64,000 nucleotides of DNA from Haloimpatiens massiliensis (GTDB lineage Bacteria > Bacillota > Clostridia > Clostridiales > Clostridiaceae). Below, in pieces: positions 44,060 to 53,173 of this stretch. The DNA lies in assembly GCF_900184255.1 (NCBI RefSeq), contig NZ_LT854639.1, positions 152,170-216,169 on the forward strand. The letters are read 5' to 3'. Every line of letters starts with the position of its first letter. Positions within the stretch are counted from its first letter, which is position 1. Below the pieces are notes generated by a model that searched no databases, was not told where the DNA came from, and saw only the letters and a list, made by a program, of their open reading frames with translations. The position numbers and the translations under genes are program-made.

Positions 44060-44235
44060 TGACCAATAGCTCTCCACAAATAATTGCTTACTTGTGACAG
44101 TGATACACATATTTTATGTATCCCCAGCATTGAAGATTTTAAGCATCCTCTCCAAGCTTCGGCAGTATTTCCTTTCCTGCTACTTCATAGTGCTTACCTC
44201 TGTAGCAATACTCTTAAACACTGCACCTCTATTTT
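44060..44235 (-). ncRNA. Lysine riboswitch (L box)
   Basis: On the minus strand the conserved L-box blocks occur in order: AGAGGTGCAGTG, AAGAGTA, GGAAAGG, CTGCCGAAGC, GCTGGGG, CACTGTCAC and TGGAGAGCTAT. With the terminator at 43942-43970 it forms an OFF switch: lysine binding favours termination. It controls the NhaC-family carrier. Confidence 0.93.
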
Positions 44236-44309
44236 CACAAATATTTACTTGAAAATAATTATATTTGTTTTTATTTAAAACTTATGTAAATGCATTTACC
44301 TATGTGTTG

Positions 44310-44338
44310 ATTATAATAAGCTTTACCATCTATGTCAA
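44310..44338 (-). promoter_or_regulatory. SigA promoter of the lysine riboswitch
   Basis: TTGACA and TATAAT match consensus perfectly, with a 17-base spacer, about 75 bp upstream of the aptamer. Confidence 0.9.
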
Positions 44339-44350
44339 GAGTTTTTTACT

Positions 44351-44440
44351 TCTAGTATATTGCATTTTGCGGGTTCTGCTGACGCAGTATGACGCAAAAT
44401 AGACTAGCATACTGACTTATTATTTATTTGAATGCGCCTA
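44351..44440. repeat. R1 remnant, internally deleted
   Basis: The right half (GGTTCTGCTGACGCAGTATG through ATTTGAATGCGCCTA) is complete. On the left only TCTAGTATATT-like sequence remains, so the centre and left tip were lost. Confidence 0.82.
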
Positions 44441-44517
44441 AAATTCTTTAATTATATATAAAAAGTAGTATACTTAATAATATACTGCTAATAAAAAATT
44501 ACAAGGGGTGATTTAAA

Positions 44518-45114
44518 ATGACTGATTTACCTATAAATTATAAAATAGTAGAAACCACCATAGATGAGCTTTTAAAATTCTTTAAAAAATCTACTATAAG
44601 AGGATATTGTAAAAGCTGTCCAAATTACCAAAAGGTTTGGTCTTGCCCACCTTATGATTTTTCTGAAGAAGAATATATAAATGAATATAAATTTGCATAT
44701 ATAATAGGAGCTAAATTAAATTACAGTAATATACAAGATCAGATAAATAAGCTTATTTTAAACAAATTTGATAATATTCACATATCCACAAACATATACT
44801 ATTCTTTAAGAAAAATTGTTGATAAAAAAATGTTTTCTGTGGAAAATTTATTCACTGATTCCAAAATACTTCTAGGAGGTAAATGTACTTTATGCACTGA
44901 GTGTTCAAGACAAAAAAATAACCCTTGCCTCCACAAGGATAAGTTAAGATATTCCTTGGAAAGTTTGGGTTTTGAGGTTTCATCTATAACTGAAAACATT
45001 CTAAAGGATAAAATAGTATTTACAGGAGATTCTCTCCCACCATATTGTTTGTCTATATATGCTCTTTTATCAAAGAAAAAGCTTTCAATAGAAGATATTA
45101 CACTACATCTTTAA
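44518..45114 (+). CDS. DUF2284 Cys-rich putative metal-binding protein
   Basis: 198 residues. Two cysteine clusters, CKSCPNYQKVWSCPPYDF near 37-55 and CTLCTECSRQKNNPC near 123-137, are the hallmark of DUF2284 and suit iron-sulfur or zinc binding. Members occur mainly in anaerobes and methanogens with no established activity. The ATG follows AAGGGGTGATTTAAA. It ends tail-to-tail with the TPR gene, the two stop codons sharing bases 45112-45113. Confidence 0.88.
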   Translation: MTDLPINYKIVETTIDELLKFFKKSTIRGYCKSCPNYQKVWSCPPYDFSEEEYINEYKFAYIIGAKLNYSNIQDQINKLILNKFDNIHISTNIYYSLRKIVDKKMFSVENLFTDSKILLGGKCTLCTECSRQKNNPCLHKDKLRYSLESLGFEVSSITENILKDKIVFTGDSLPPYCLSIYALLSKKKLSIEDITLHL

Positions 45115-46766
45115 TAAAATAAAGTTAATTCAGGAATTTCAATAGTAGCGCTATTTGCACTTTTATATTGATCATGTATTTTCTTAATCTTTTCGAAGTT
45201 TTTTTCTATAATATCAAAGGAACTTGATGGATAACCCTTAATCTTCTTTCCACTTTCATATGCCTTATTCATAGTAGAAAATCCCTTTTCTACATCTGAT
45301 GCTCCAATTATATAATAAACAGCTATATTGTTTAAAGTTAAGATATCTTCTTTATCTTCCTTATAGGCCTTATCTAAAAGTTCCTTTACCTCCTTATATT
45401 TTCCTTTATAAAAATAGAAAACTGAAAGAGTTCTATAATATTTAGTTTCTGTTGGGTTTAATTTAATACACTGCTTTAAAATTTCTTCACCCTTTGAATT
45501 ATTACTATCTAGATATATAGTAGCAATATTATATTTAATTTCACTATTATCCTTTTGTAATTTTTCTGCAATTTCATAGTATTTTATAGAATTCTCTATA
45601 TCTTCTTGAACACTCCAAAAATAATTTCCTGCATTCATCATTACATTATAGTTAAAAGGCTCTCTATAAAAAGCCTCAGTGTAATAGGCAACAATAGAGT
45701 TACTATTTTTATCTTCACCTAATATTTCTGGCATTAAATATCCATAATTATCTGTGTATAAAGAATTCTCATCTATAGATTTTAAACAATATTCCTTTGC
45801 TTTATCCTTTTGCCCCTTTTTTAAATAGTACCAGGCTATAGAATGATTAGCTACATAACTATCCTTATACTTTTCTTTAAGTTTTTCTTCTACCTTTTGT
45901 CCATTATGAAAATCTCCAACATTACTATATATAGATAGTTTTATCATATTATAGCTTAAGCTTTCCTTATTTATATTTTCATCTCTTAAGAGTTTTAATG
46001 CTTCTTCACAATTTTCAGGCTTCAAAGAATAAACTTTTGCTAGCCAAAGGTTGTACATAGTACCATCTTCTTTTTCTTTAGTGCCTTTTTTAAGAGTATT
46101 TATTTTATTTACAGTTTTAGTAAAATCAGAAGCTGCCATTTGAGAAATTGTATCATAAATTATTATATCATCTTTATTTTTTTTATAAGCTTTTTTTAAG
46201 CTTTCTATTCCTTTGTCCACATCTCCAATAGCTATACATAATTTGCCATACTCAGCTAAATCTTCTGAAGACTTTTTACTTATAGGATAGTTCTTTAAAA
46301 GTTCTTTAGCTTTGTCATTTTTCCCCTCCATATGATATAAAGTTATCATATGATTTAATATCACTTTATTTTTAGGATATAATTTTACTCCTTCCTCTCC
46401 TTCTTTCAAAGCTTCCTTATATTTTCCCTCTATGAAATAATTAGATATTACATAAGAAAGTGCTTCTTCATTTTTTGTATATTTCATGGCCTTAACTTTA
46501 TCCATATACTCTTTAGATTTATTTTCATCACCCTTTATGTAATATATTCTGCTTATTTTTGCATAATACAGGGAATCCTTCTTTTTTTTCTTAGCTAATT
46601 CATTATATTTTACTATTGCTTCATCATATTTCCCCTGCAAAAATAAATTTTGTGCATTGTTCTTCTCTTTTTCAATTAATTTAACTTCTCTTATATTTAT
46701 AAATATTAAGACTAATAGTAGCACAGCTCCTAAAACAAGCCATTGCTTTTTACCAATTTTTTTCAT
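45111..46766 (-). CDS. Membrane-anchored TPR-repeat protein
   Basis: 551 residues. An N-terminal membrane helix (WLVLGAVLLLVLIFINI) is followed by about 12 tetratricopeptide-like repeats (for example GKYDEAIVKYNELAKKKKKD, GDENKSKEYMDKVKAMKYTK, GKYKEVKELLDKAYKEDKED). It is probably a scaffold on the cell membrane; the partner is unknown. The ATG at 46764-46766 follows GAGGTGAATTTC. Divergent from capA, so it may share a regulatory region with it. Confidence 0.85.
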   Translation of the reverse strand: MKKIGKKQWLVLGAVLLLVLIFINIREVKLIEKEKNNAQNLFLQGKYDEAIVKYNELAKKKKKDSLYYAKISRIYYIKGDENKSKEYMDKVKAMKYTKNEEALSYVISNYFIEGKYKEALKEGEEGVKLYPKNKVILNHMITLYHMEGKNDKAKELLKNYPISKKSSEDLAEYGKLCIAIGDVDKGIESLKKAYKKNKDDIIIYDTISQMAASDFTKTVNKINTLKKGTKEKEDGTMYNLWLAKVYSLKPENCEEALKLLRDENINKESLSYNMIKLSIYSNVGDFHNGQKVEEKLKEKYKDSYVANHSIAWYYLKKGQKDKAKEYCLKSIDENSLYTDNYGYLMPEILGEDKNSNSIVAYYTEAFYREPFNYNVMMNAGNYFWSVQEDIENSIKYYEIAEKLQKDNSEIKYNIATIYLDSNNSKGEEILKQCIKLNPTETKYYRTLSVFYFYKGKYKEVKELLDKAYKEDKEDILTLNNIAVYYIIGASDVEKGFSTMNKAYESGKKIKGYPSSSFDIIEKNFEKIKKIHDQYKSANSATIEIPELTLFY

Positions 46767-47131
46767 GAAATTCACCTCTTTATTATTTTATCAGAAAATT
46801 TAAACAAAGTCATAGATTTTTTAATAATAGATTTCTAGTGTAAAATTAAAAATAGAAGTTAAAATTTCGTGGTAATTACTTTAATTTATATTTTATAAAA
46901 ACTGCAAAAGGAGTCTTCTTCTTAATTTTTAATTTCAAATTTTAAATTATGATTTTACAACTATAAAAATCGAATTTTGATGTACATATAAACAAAAATT
47001 TATAAATTACTATATAATAAAAGACACTATTACATAGACTTTTATATGTTAATATTATAAAATTATACTTGTATAGTCCGAGGTAATTTATATTAGAAAT
47101 AATAAAATTTAATAAATAAAGGAGGATGAAA
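46767..47131. other. Divergent intergenic region between the TPR gene and capA
   Basis: 365 bp, very AT-rich. AAATTAAAAATAGAAGTTAAAA and the later TTAATTTTTAATTTCAAATT form a loose inverted pair, possibly an old repeat. No gene or RNA motif seen; a GGAGG site precedes capA. Confidence 0.5.
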
Positions 47132-48340
47132 ATGGGAGCTAGACAAACTAGGAAAAAACGTAAATTAAAAATAAAAAACATAAAAAGATTTTTTCTATCT
47201 TCAGCCTTATCCTTATTAGTACTTATATTGCTTTTTGCAGTTATATATAGCAAACTAGGAAATAAAAAAGTTTCTAAAAATACTAATGGAAATAAGGATA
47301 TTTCCACAGAAAATAAAGACAAAACTAATAAACAACAAGATTCTAAAAAAGATAAAAAAACATCAAAGGAAGAAAACAAAGAGGATACTTATTCTGAAGT
47401 TTTAATAAACTCTGTGGGAGATTGTACTATAGGAACAGATACTAAGTTTGCATATAGTACCAGCCTTCCTTGTATACTTAAAAATAACAATAATGACTTT
47501 TCCTATTTTTTCAAAAATGTATCTAGTATCTTTAAAAGCGATGACCTTACTATAGCTAATTTAGAAACAACTTTTACTAATGCTACTGTTAAAAAACAAA
47601 AGACTTTTAACTTTAAAGCTGATCCTTCATATGCAAAAGCATTAAAATTAGGTTCCATTGAAACTGTAAATATTTCAAATAACCATATATATGATTATTT
47701 AGATAAAGGTTTTCAAGACACCAAAAAAGCTCTAGAGGCTCAGCAAATACCTTACTTTGGAGAAGGTGAAAAAGTTATTAAAAATGTTAAAGGTGAAAAC
47801 TTTGGTATTCTTGGCTACCAGGCCTGGTCAGACAACAAAGATTTTTTAAGTAAATTAAAGAAAGACATAAATGAATTAAAAAGCAAAAACTGCACAGTTA
47901 TTATAAATTTTCACTGGGGAATAGAAAGACAATACAAGCCAAATGCTACTCAAACAAATATAGCTCATTTTGCCATAGATAATGGTGCTGATCTTATAAT
48001 AGGTCATCATCCTCATGTAGTTCAAACTATAGAAAAATATAAGGATAAGATAATATGTTATAGTCTAGGCAATTTCTGTTTTGGTGGAAACTCTAACCCA
48101 AGTGATAAAGACACATTTATTCTAGGTACTAAATTTAAATTTAAAAATCACAAACTTCAGGGATATGAAACTAAAGTCATTCCTTGCAGTGTATCTTCAA
48201 AGCCCAACACCAACGACTATTGCCCAACGCCAGCTAAAGGCTCTGAAAAAGAAAGAATTTTAAATAAGATAAAAAATCTATCACCAACATATAAAAATAA
48301 TATAAAAGATGAATTTATTTCTGTAACCAGCAACAAATGA
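47132..48340 (+). CDS. CapA family protein (metallophosphatase-fold)
   Basis: 402 residues. A cytoplasmic basic start and membrane helix (FFLSSALSLLVLILLFAVIY), a Lys/Asn/Thr-rich linker to about residue 85, then a CapA domain with metal-ligand motifs NSVGDCTIGTD, ANLETTF, NISNNHIYDYLDKG, INFHWGIE, IGHHPHVVQ and YSLGNFCFG. Named after the poly-gamma-glutamate capsule protein, the family also includes other extracellular enzymes. No capB or capC is nearby. The ATG at 47132 lies six bases after AGGAGG. The next genes, murT and gatD, concern the cell wall. Confidence 0.9.
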   Translation: MGARQTRKKRKLKIKNIKRFFLSSALSLLVLILLFAVIYSKLGNKKVSKNTNGNKDISTENKDKTNKQQDSKKDKKTSKEENKEDTYSEVLINSVGDCTIGTDTKFAYSTSLPCILKNNNNDFSYFFKNVSSIFKSDDLTIANLETTFTNATVKKQKTFNFKADPSYAKALKLGSIETVNISNNHIYDYLDKGFQDTKKALEAQQIPYFGEGEKVIKNVKGENFGILGYQAWSDNKDFLSKLKKDINELKSKNCTVIINFHWGIERQYKPNATQTNIAHFAIDNGADLIIGHHPHVVQTIEKYKDKIICYSLGNFCFGGNSNPSDKDTFILGTKFKFKNHKLQGYETKVIPCSVSSKPNTNDYCPTPAKGSEKERILNKIKNLSPTYKNNIKDEFISVTSNK

Positions 48341-48426
48341 TTAAAATATTAAGCTAATTAAACATAGATAAATCAAAACTAAAGAAAAGTATATCCACGG
48401 AATTATAAATTCCTATAAACAAAGGG

Positions 48427-49785
48427 GTGTTTAAAATTAAGGCAAAAGAATTTTTCAGCATAATAATTTCAAAAACAGTTCTCAAACTTTCTAAAACTTT
48501 ATTAAAAGGGGGAAGTAATTTCCCAGGAAAAGTGGCATTAAAAATATGTCCTGATATTTTAAAAACTATTGGTACTGGCTATAAAGTAATAATAGTCACT
48601 GGTACCAATGGAAAAACTACCACTACTAGTATGATACACAATGTATTAGAGTCTTCTGGTAAAAAGGTAATTACCAACAGTACAGGAGCAAATATGTTAC
48701 CTGGTGTAGTAGCATGTTTTGTAGAAAATTTTTCTTTCAAAAGAAAAAATGAAGATGTATTTGCTGTGATGGAAGTGGATGAAGCCAATGTAAAATTCAT
48801 TACTAAATACTTAAAACCTGAAATAATAACTATAACAAATCTATTTAGAGATCAGCTAGATAGGTACGGTGAAGTGTATACTACTTTAAACAAAATACTT
48901 GAGGGAGTTACTCTTTCTCCAAAATCAAAACTTGTTTTAAATGGTGATGAATCTTTGCTTGGAGATTTAGAATTAAAAAATCCTGTAACATACTATGGAT
49001 TTAAAACAGTGCCAGATAAAAATAAAACAATAGATGTAAATGCGGATGCTAAATTTTGTAAAAAGTGCAAAACTCCTTATAAATATAACTTCATAACTTA
49101 TAATCATTTAGGAGATTACTATTGTGATAATTGTGGATTTAAAAGACCTGAACTTAAATACTATGTAGATGAATTTTTAGAAATAACTCCTTCCTATTCT
49201 CTAGTAAATATAAACGGAAAAGAAGTTTCTATAAATCAACCAGGTACTTATAATGTATATAATGGTCTTTGTGCCTACTCTATATGCAGAGAATTAAATG
49301 TGGAAGAAGATAGCATAATAAATTCTTTGAAAAATCAACAAAGTTCTTTTGGAAGACAAGAGGAAATTAATATAGACGGTAAGGAAATTAAGATTATTCT
49401 AGTTAAGAATCCCGCTGGTTATGACGAAGCTCTTAATACCATAACTTTAAATAAATCTTCTCTGGATATGTGTTTTCTTTTAAACGATAATTATGCAGAT
49501 GGAAGAGATGTATCTTGGATTTGGGATGTAAATTTTGAAAAACTTAAAAACTTATCCATAGGAAAAATTGCTATATCTGGCTCAAGACTTTACGATATGG
49601 CCATAAGATTAAAAATAGCTGGTTTAAATCAAGATAAATTTGCACTATGTGAAATTGGAGAAGAATTACTTGAAATCATAAAAAGTTCTCCAAATAACAA
49701 AGTATATATTTTAGCTACCTACACAGCTATGATAGACTTTAGAAAATTCCTTCACAACAAAGGATATATAAATAAACTTTGGTAA
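48427..49785 (+). CDS. murT: MurT, lipid II isoglutaminyl synthase ligase subunit
   Basis: About 450 residues. With GatD it amidates the D-Glu of lipid II to D-isoglutamine. The Mur-ligase P-loop VIIVTGTNGKTTTTSM is at about 53-68. A four-Cys zinc ribbon (CKKCKTPY and CDNCGFKRPE) lies near 205-235, and the C-terminal DUF1727 domain has the LNDNYADGRDVSWIWDV motif with the key Asp. The start is unclear: GTG at 48427 lies within AAAGGGGTG, while ATT at 48436 has ideal spacing; there is no ATG before the P-loop. It precedes gatD by 300 bp, an unusually wide gap for this pair. Confidence 0.94.
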   Translation: MFKIKAKEFFSIIISKTVLKLSKTLLKGGSNFPGKVALKICPDILKTIGTGYKVIIVTGTNGKTTTTSMIHNVLESSGKKVITNSTGANMLPGVVACFVENFSFKRKNEDVFAVMEVDEANVKFITKYLKPEIITITNLFRDQLDRYGEVYTTLNKILEGVTLSPKSKLVLNGDESLLGDLELKNPVTYYGFKTVPDKNKTIDVNADAKFCKKCKTPYKYNFITYNHLGDYYCDNCGFKRPELKYYVDEFLEITPSYSLVNINGKEVSINQPGTYNVYNGLCAYSICRELNVEEDSIINSLKNQQSSFGRQEEINIDGKEIKIILVKNPAGYDEALNTITLNKSSLDMCFLLNDNYADGRDVSWIWDVNFEKLKNLSIGKIAISGSRLYDMAIRLKIAGLNQDKFALCEIGEELLEIIKSSPNNKVYILATYTAMIDFRKFLHNKGYINKLW

Positions 49786-50091
49786 TATTCATATACGATT
49801 ATATAAATTACTAATGACCAGTTAGTATTTAGACAATAGATTCTAAGGAATATGTTATAAATAACAAAATATAAATATCAAATAACAAGCAAAGAACACT
49901 TTCAGTTTCCGCTAAAACTCAACAATATTTTATATTTAATATTTGTACTTTAATATCTGTATTTTGATATTTGTATTGTAAACACATTTAAACCTGCTCA
50001 TTACTATGCCTTAAATATTAATGTCTAAAGAGACTAGTGATTGGAGATTAACAAAAATATTACCTTATTTATTAGAAAGATGGTGAATTTA
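49786..50091. other. Gap between murT and gatD
   Basis: 306 bp of AT-rich sequence with a loose inverted pair (AACAAAATATAAATATCAAA against TTTTGATATTTGTATTGT), probably a decayed repeat. No gene seen. Confidence 0.5.
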
Positions 50092-50826
50092 TTGGAACTA
50101 AGTATTTGTCATTTATATCCAGATCTTCTAAATGTATATGGAGATATGGGAAATATATTAATATTAAAACACAGAGCTGAGCAAAGAGGTATTAATGTTA
50201 ACGTAATAGATGTTTCTATAGGAGATACTTTTCAAAAGGATGACTATGATATAGTATTCTTCGGAGGTGGGCAAGATTACGAACAATCAATCGTTTCTGA
50301 AGATCTTATTAAAAACAAGAAAGATGCCCTAAAAGACTATATTGAAGATGGTAAAGTATTTCTTTCCATATGCGGTGGGTACCAACTTTTAGGTAAATAC
50401 TACACTACGCCCGCAGGAGAAAAATTAAACGGTCTCGATATTTTAGATATATACACTGAGGCAGGAAACACAAGATTTATAGGAAACACCGTAATATATA
50501 ACCCTATATTTAAAGAAACTTACGTAGGCTTTGAAAATCACTCAGGAAGAACTTACATAGGCAAAGATTTAAAACCTCTAGGTGAAGTTAAGGTAGGCTA
50601 TGGAAATAATGGTGAAGATGGCTATGAAGGTTGTATTTACAAAAATACTTTTTGTACTTATTTTCACGGATCCTTGCTTTCAAAGAATCCCGAACTAGCA
50701 GACAGACTTTTACACACTGCTTTAGAAAATAAATATAAAACTTTCAATTTTCCTGAACTAGATAACTCTCTAGAAATAAAAGCAAAAGAATTTATAGTAA
50801 AAAGAGAAGACAAAAACCTGGGCTAG
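50092..50826 (+). CDS. gatD: GatD, lipid II isoglutaminyl synthase glutaminase subunit
   Basis: 244 residues, the normal GatD size, of the CobB/CobQ-like class I amidotransferases. It frees ammonia from glutamine for MurT. SICHLYPDLLNVYGDMGNIL opens the protein. The nucleophile Cys is in VFLSICGGYQLLG and the catalytic His in CTYFHGSLLSKNPELAD. I choose TTG at 50092, six bases after GGTG; an ATG at 50080 has no spacing to a ribosome site. The TAG stop lies in the first unit of an R5 array (GGGCTAGTGGGCTAGTGGG). Confidence 0.93.
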   Translation: MELSICHLYPDLLNVYGDMGNILILKHRAEQRGINVNVIDVSIGDTFQKDDYDIVFFGGGQDYEQSIVSEDLIKNKKDALKDYIEDGKVFLSICGGYQLLGKYYTTPAGEKLNGLDILDIYTEAGNTRFIGNTVIYNPIFKETYVGFENHSGRTYIGKDLKPLGEVKVGYGNNGEDGYEGCIYKNTFCTYFHGSLLSKNPELADRLLHTALENKYKTFNFPELDNSLEIKAKEFIVKREDKNLG

Positions 50827-50969
50827 TGGGCTAGTGGGAAGGAAAAGCGAAGCTTTTCCTTCCCACTTTTTAATTGAAAAATTTTTCGCATAGCGAAAAA
50901 TTCACCTTAACTGGACCCCTAGCACACTAGCAAACTAGCAAACTAATCTAGCACACTAGCAAACTAACT
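50822..50969. repeat. R5 arrays in inverted pair around hairpins, between gatD and the spore gene
   Basis: Left array GGGCTAGTGGGCTAGTGGG and right array CTAGCACACTAGCAAACTAG (about six units) are inverted relative to each other. Between them are two hairpins, GGAAAAGCGAAGCTTTTCC and AAATTTTTCGCATAGCGAAAAATT. Both flanking genes end in TAG at the array edges. Confidence 0.85.
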
Positions 50970-51162
50970 ACTTATCTGTCATCTTCTCTTCTGCTTTTTT
51001 TACCATTTTTCTAACCATTTCTCCCCCTACATTTAGAGTAGGATCTCCAGAATCCATATCTGGAGATTTCTTGTGAATTAATCCTAATTCCTTCGCTACT
51101 TCTATTTTAAAATTTTCCAATTCCGCAGCAGCATTAGGTACTAACGGTCTTTTCCTTGACAT
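50968..51162 (-). CDS. Alpha/beta-type small acid-soluble spore protein
   Basis: 64 residues. Two conserved blocks, NAAAELENFKIEVAKELGL and GDPTLNVGGEMVRKMVKKAE, match alpha/beta SASPs that coat spore DNA and protect it from UV and heat. It has a longer basic start (SRKRPLVPN) than common SspA types, as in several clostridial minor SASPs. I choose the ATG at 51160-51162; an ATG four codons earlier directly abuts the ribosome site. Expected expression is in the forespore. Its TAG stop abuts an R5 array. Confidence 0.92.
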   Translation of the reverse strand: MSRKRPLVPNAAAELENFKIEVAKELGLIHKKSPDMDSGDPTLNVGGEMVRKMVKKAEEKMTDK

Positions 51163-51241
51163 ATAAATTCTCATCTCCCTATAATTTTACTAACTTTATT
51201 TTTTCCGAAATTAGTATTTATATTCAAGGAAAAAATGGTAT

Positions 51242-52588
51242 TTACAATTTCAAAATTCCTGTGAAATGAATGAAAATAAGTCCTATTGCTAATGGTGCCA
51301 ATATTTTTATGGCAAATGAAAACAACTTACCTCCTTTGAATTTGTATAAACCATTACTTGTAATTTCCTCAATGGCATTTTTGCTTTTCCATACCCATGC
51401 TGTAAATAAGCATACTAGTATTCCTCCTGCTGGCAAGAATATGTTTGAAGTTATGAAATCAAACATATCGAAAAAATTCTTTCCTAGTATTTTCACATCT
51501 GCCCAAGGTCCAAAGGATAACGTACTTGGTATAGATAATAAAAATATTCCTAAAGCTATAATTACAGTCGCCTTTTTTCTTTCAATTTTAAACTGTTCTG
51601 TAACACAAGCTACCACAACTTCCATTAAAGATATAGTAGATGTTATTGCAGCTATAGCTATTAAAACAAAAAACATAGTTTCAAATACCACTCCAAAAGG
51701 CATAGACTTAAATACTGCTGGAAGAGTAACAAATATAAGTCCTGGTCCTTGCGATGGTTCTAATCCATAGGCAAATACCGCTGGAAATATTACAATTCCT
51801 GCCATCAAAGCTATTAATGTATCTGCCACAATTACTTGAAATGTCAATGAAATAAGATTTTCTTTCTTGCCCACATAACTTCCATAAGTCATTATAATAC
51901 CCATTCCAAGGCTTAAAGAATAAAATGAGTGTCCTAATGCTTCCAAAAATCCTTCCTTTGTAAGTTTAGAAAAATCCGGCTTAAATAAAAACTCTAATCC
52001 CTTCCAAGCTCCTTCTAATGTTACAGACCTTATCATAAGAATTACTAAAATAAATAATAATAAAGGCATTAAAACTTTACTGCATTTTTCTATTCCCTTT
52101 CTAACTCCAAATAGTACTATTGACGTAGTAATTCCTATTACTACAAAAGTCCATATTACCGGTTCAACTCCACTAGATATAATTCCTCCAAAGTAATTTG
52201 CAATGTCCTTATGTTGTACTGAAAGGAGTTGCCCACTACCAGCTCTCCATATATATGCAAAAACCCAACCAGCTATAATTGCATAAAAAGATAATATAAT
52301 AAAAGCTGTAGTCACTGATAGAACACCAGTTAAAAGCCATGGTTTTCTTGGAGCTAATTCTTTAAAAACTCCCACTGCATTTTTTTGCACCTTTCTTCCT
52401 AATGAAAACTCTGCAAGCATTACTGGTACTCCTACTAAAGCTATGCATGCTAAATATACAAGTATAAAAGCTGCACCACCATTTTTTCCTGTAATATAAG
52501 GAAACTTCCATATATTACCTAGTCCTATAGCAGAGCCTGCTGCTGCTGCTAATACCCCAATCCTAGATCCGAAATTTTCTCTTTTCAT
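51242..52588 (-). CDS. Neurotransmitter:sodium symporter family amino acid transporter
   Basis: 448 residues, 11-12 membrane helices, LeuT fold. The Na+ and substrate site in helix 1 is seen in AAAGSAIGLGNIWKFPYITG, with NGGAAFILVYL in helix 2 and YSLSLGMGIIMTYGSYVGKK in helix 6. It imports an amino acid with Na+. A T-box leader lies directly upstream, so the substrate should be the amino acid whose uncharged tRNA it reads. The T-box discriminator base rules out tryptophan (see that entry). The ATG is preceded by AAAGGGGGC. Confidence 0.93.
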   Translation of the reverse strand: MKRENFGSRIGVLAAAAGSAIGLGNIWKFPYITGKNGGAAFILVYLACIALVGVPVMLAEFSLGRKVQKNAVGVFKELAPRKPWLLTGVLSVTTAFIILSFYAIIAGWVFAYIWRAGSGQLLSVQHKDIANYFGGIISSGVEPVIWTFVVIGITTSIVLFGVRKGIEKCSKVLMPLLLFILVILMIRSVTLEGAWKGLEFLFKPDFSKLTKEGFLEALGHSFYSLSLGMGIIMTYGSYVGKKENLISLTFQVIVADTLIALMAGIVIFPAVFAYGLEPSQGPGLIFVTLPAVFKSMPFGVVFETMFFVLIAIAAITSTISLMEVVVACVTEQFKIERKKATVIIALGIFLLSIPSTLSFGPWADVKILGKNFFDMFDFITSNIFLPAGGILVCLFTAWVWKSKNAIEEITSNGLYKFKGGKLFSFAIKILAPLAIGLIFIHFTGILKL

Positions 52589-52624
52589 TTATATTGCCCC
52601 CTTTTCTTTTGTAAAATTTATATA

Positions 52625-52985
52625 TAATAAAAAATCTTCCGAACCTATGAACATATTTATATGAACATAGGGACGAAAGATTAATATCATCGTGGTACCA
52701 CCCTACTTTATAATTGACAATCAATTACCTTATTTAAGGTCATAATAAATGCTGATAAGAATTTATAAAATGCAATTTATCAAATATTCTTATTCAAATA
52801 ACACTTATTTTAACCCGAGTCATATAACGGTGACTTCCGACATTGCGTACTAAATAAATTTTCCGCAAAATAGCTCTAGAGTGATCATTATATACTATAT
52901 TTAACGCTAACTCTCATCAAATATTAGCTTTCTGTGGTTAAACTGTTAGTATTTTTCTCTCCGTCCTAGCTTTTTTTTATTAAAT
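52625..52985 (-). ncRNA. T-box leader of the NSS symporter gene
   Basis: The minus strand carries the T-box AGGGTGGTACCACG at 52691-52704 and a terminator at 52628-52677 (ATCTTTCGTCCCTATG, answered by CATAGGTTCGGAAGAT, then TTTTTTA). Stem I begins with AGGACGGAGAG and has the GATGAGAG distal loop. TGGT pairs with an ACCA tRNA end, so the discriminator base is A, which excludes bacterial tRNA-Trp (G). In the specifier region TAGTATATAATGATC an AUG followed by A (Met) is the best-placed codon I see; Tyr (UAU) remains possible. Confidence 0.92.
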
Positions 52986-52996
52986 ATTTAAATCGT

Positions 52997-53025
52997 ATTA
53001 TATAGAATATTCATGTAAATGTCAA
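52997..53025 (-). promoter_or_regulatory. SigA promoter of the T-box leader
   Basis: TTGACA and TATAAT, both perfect, separated by 17 bases, immediately upstream of stem I. Confidence 0.9.
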
Positions 53026-53173
53026 TACTAAAATTAAATTTAAAAATGTTTTTTGCATTTTTAAATTTAACTTCTTGCAGTTAACAGTATATATTTTTAT
53101 TATTTACCACTAACTCTTAACTACTCTTATATATCATCCATTAATCACCATATGTTATTCCTTAATTATTTTA

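Noticed and set aside
46942..47379. Minus-strand 145-residue hydrophobic frame opposite capA
   Set aside because: It is antisense to the capA start; its Phe/Leu-rich content reflects the Lys/Asn-rich capA strand, and it lacks a ribosome site.
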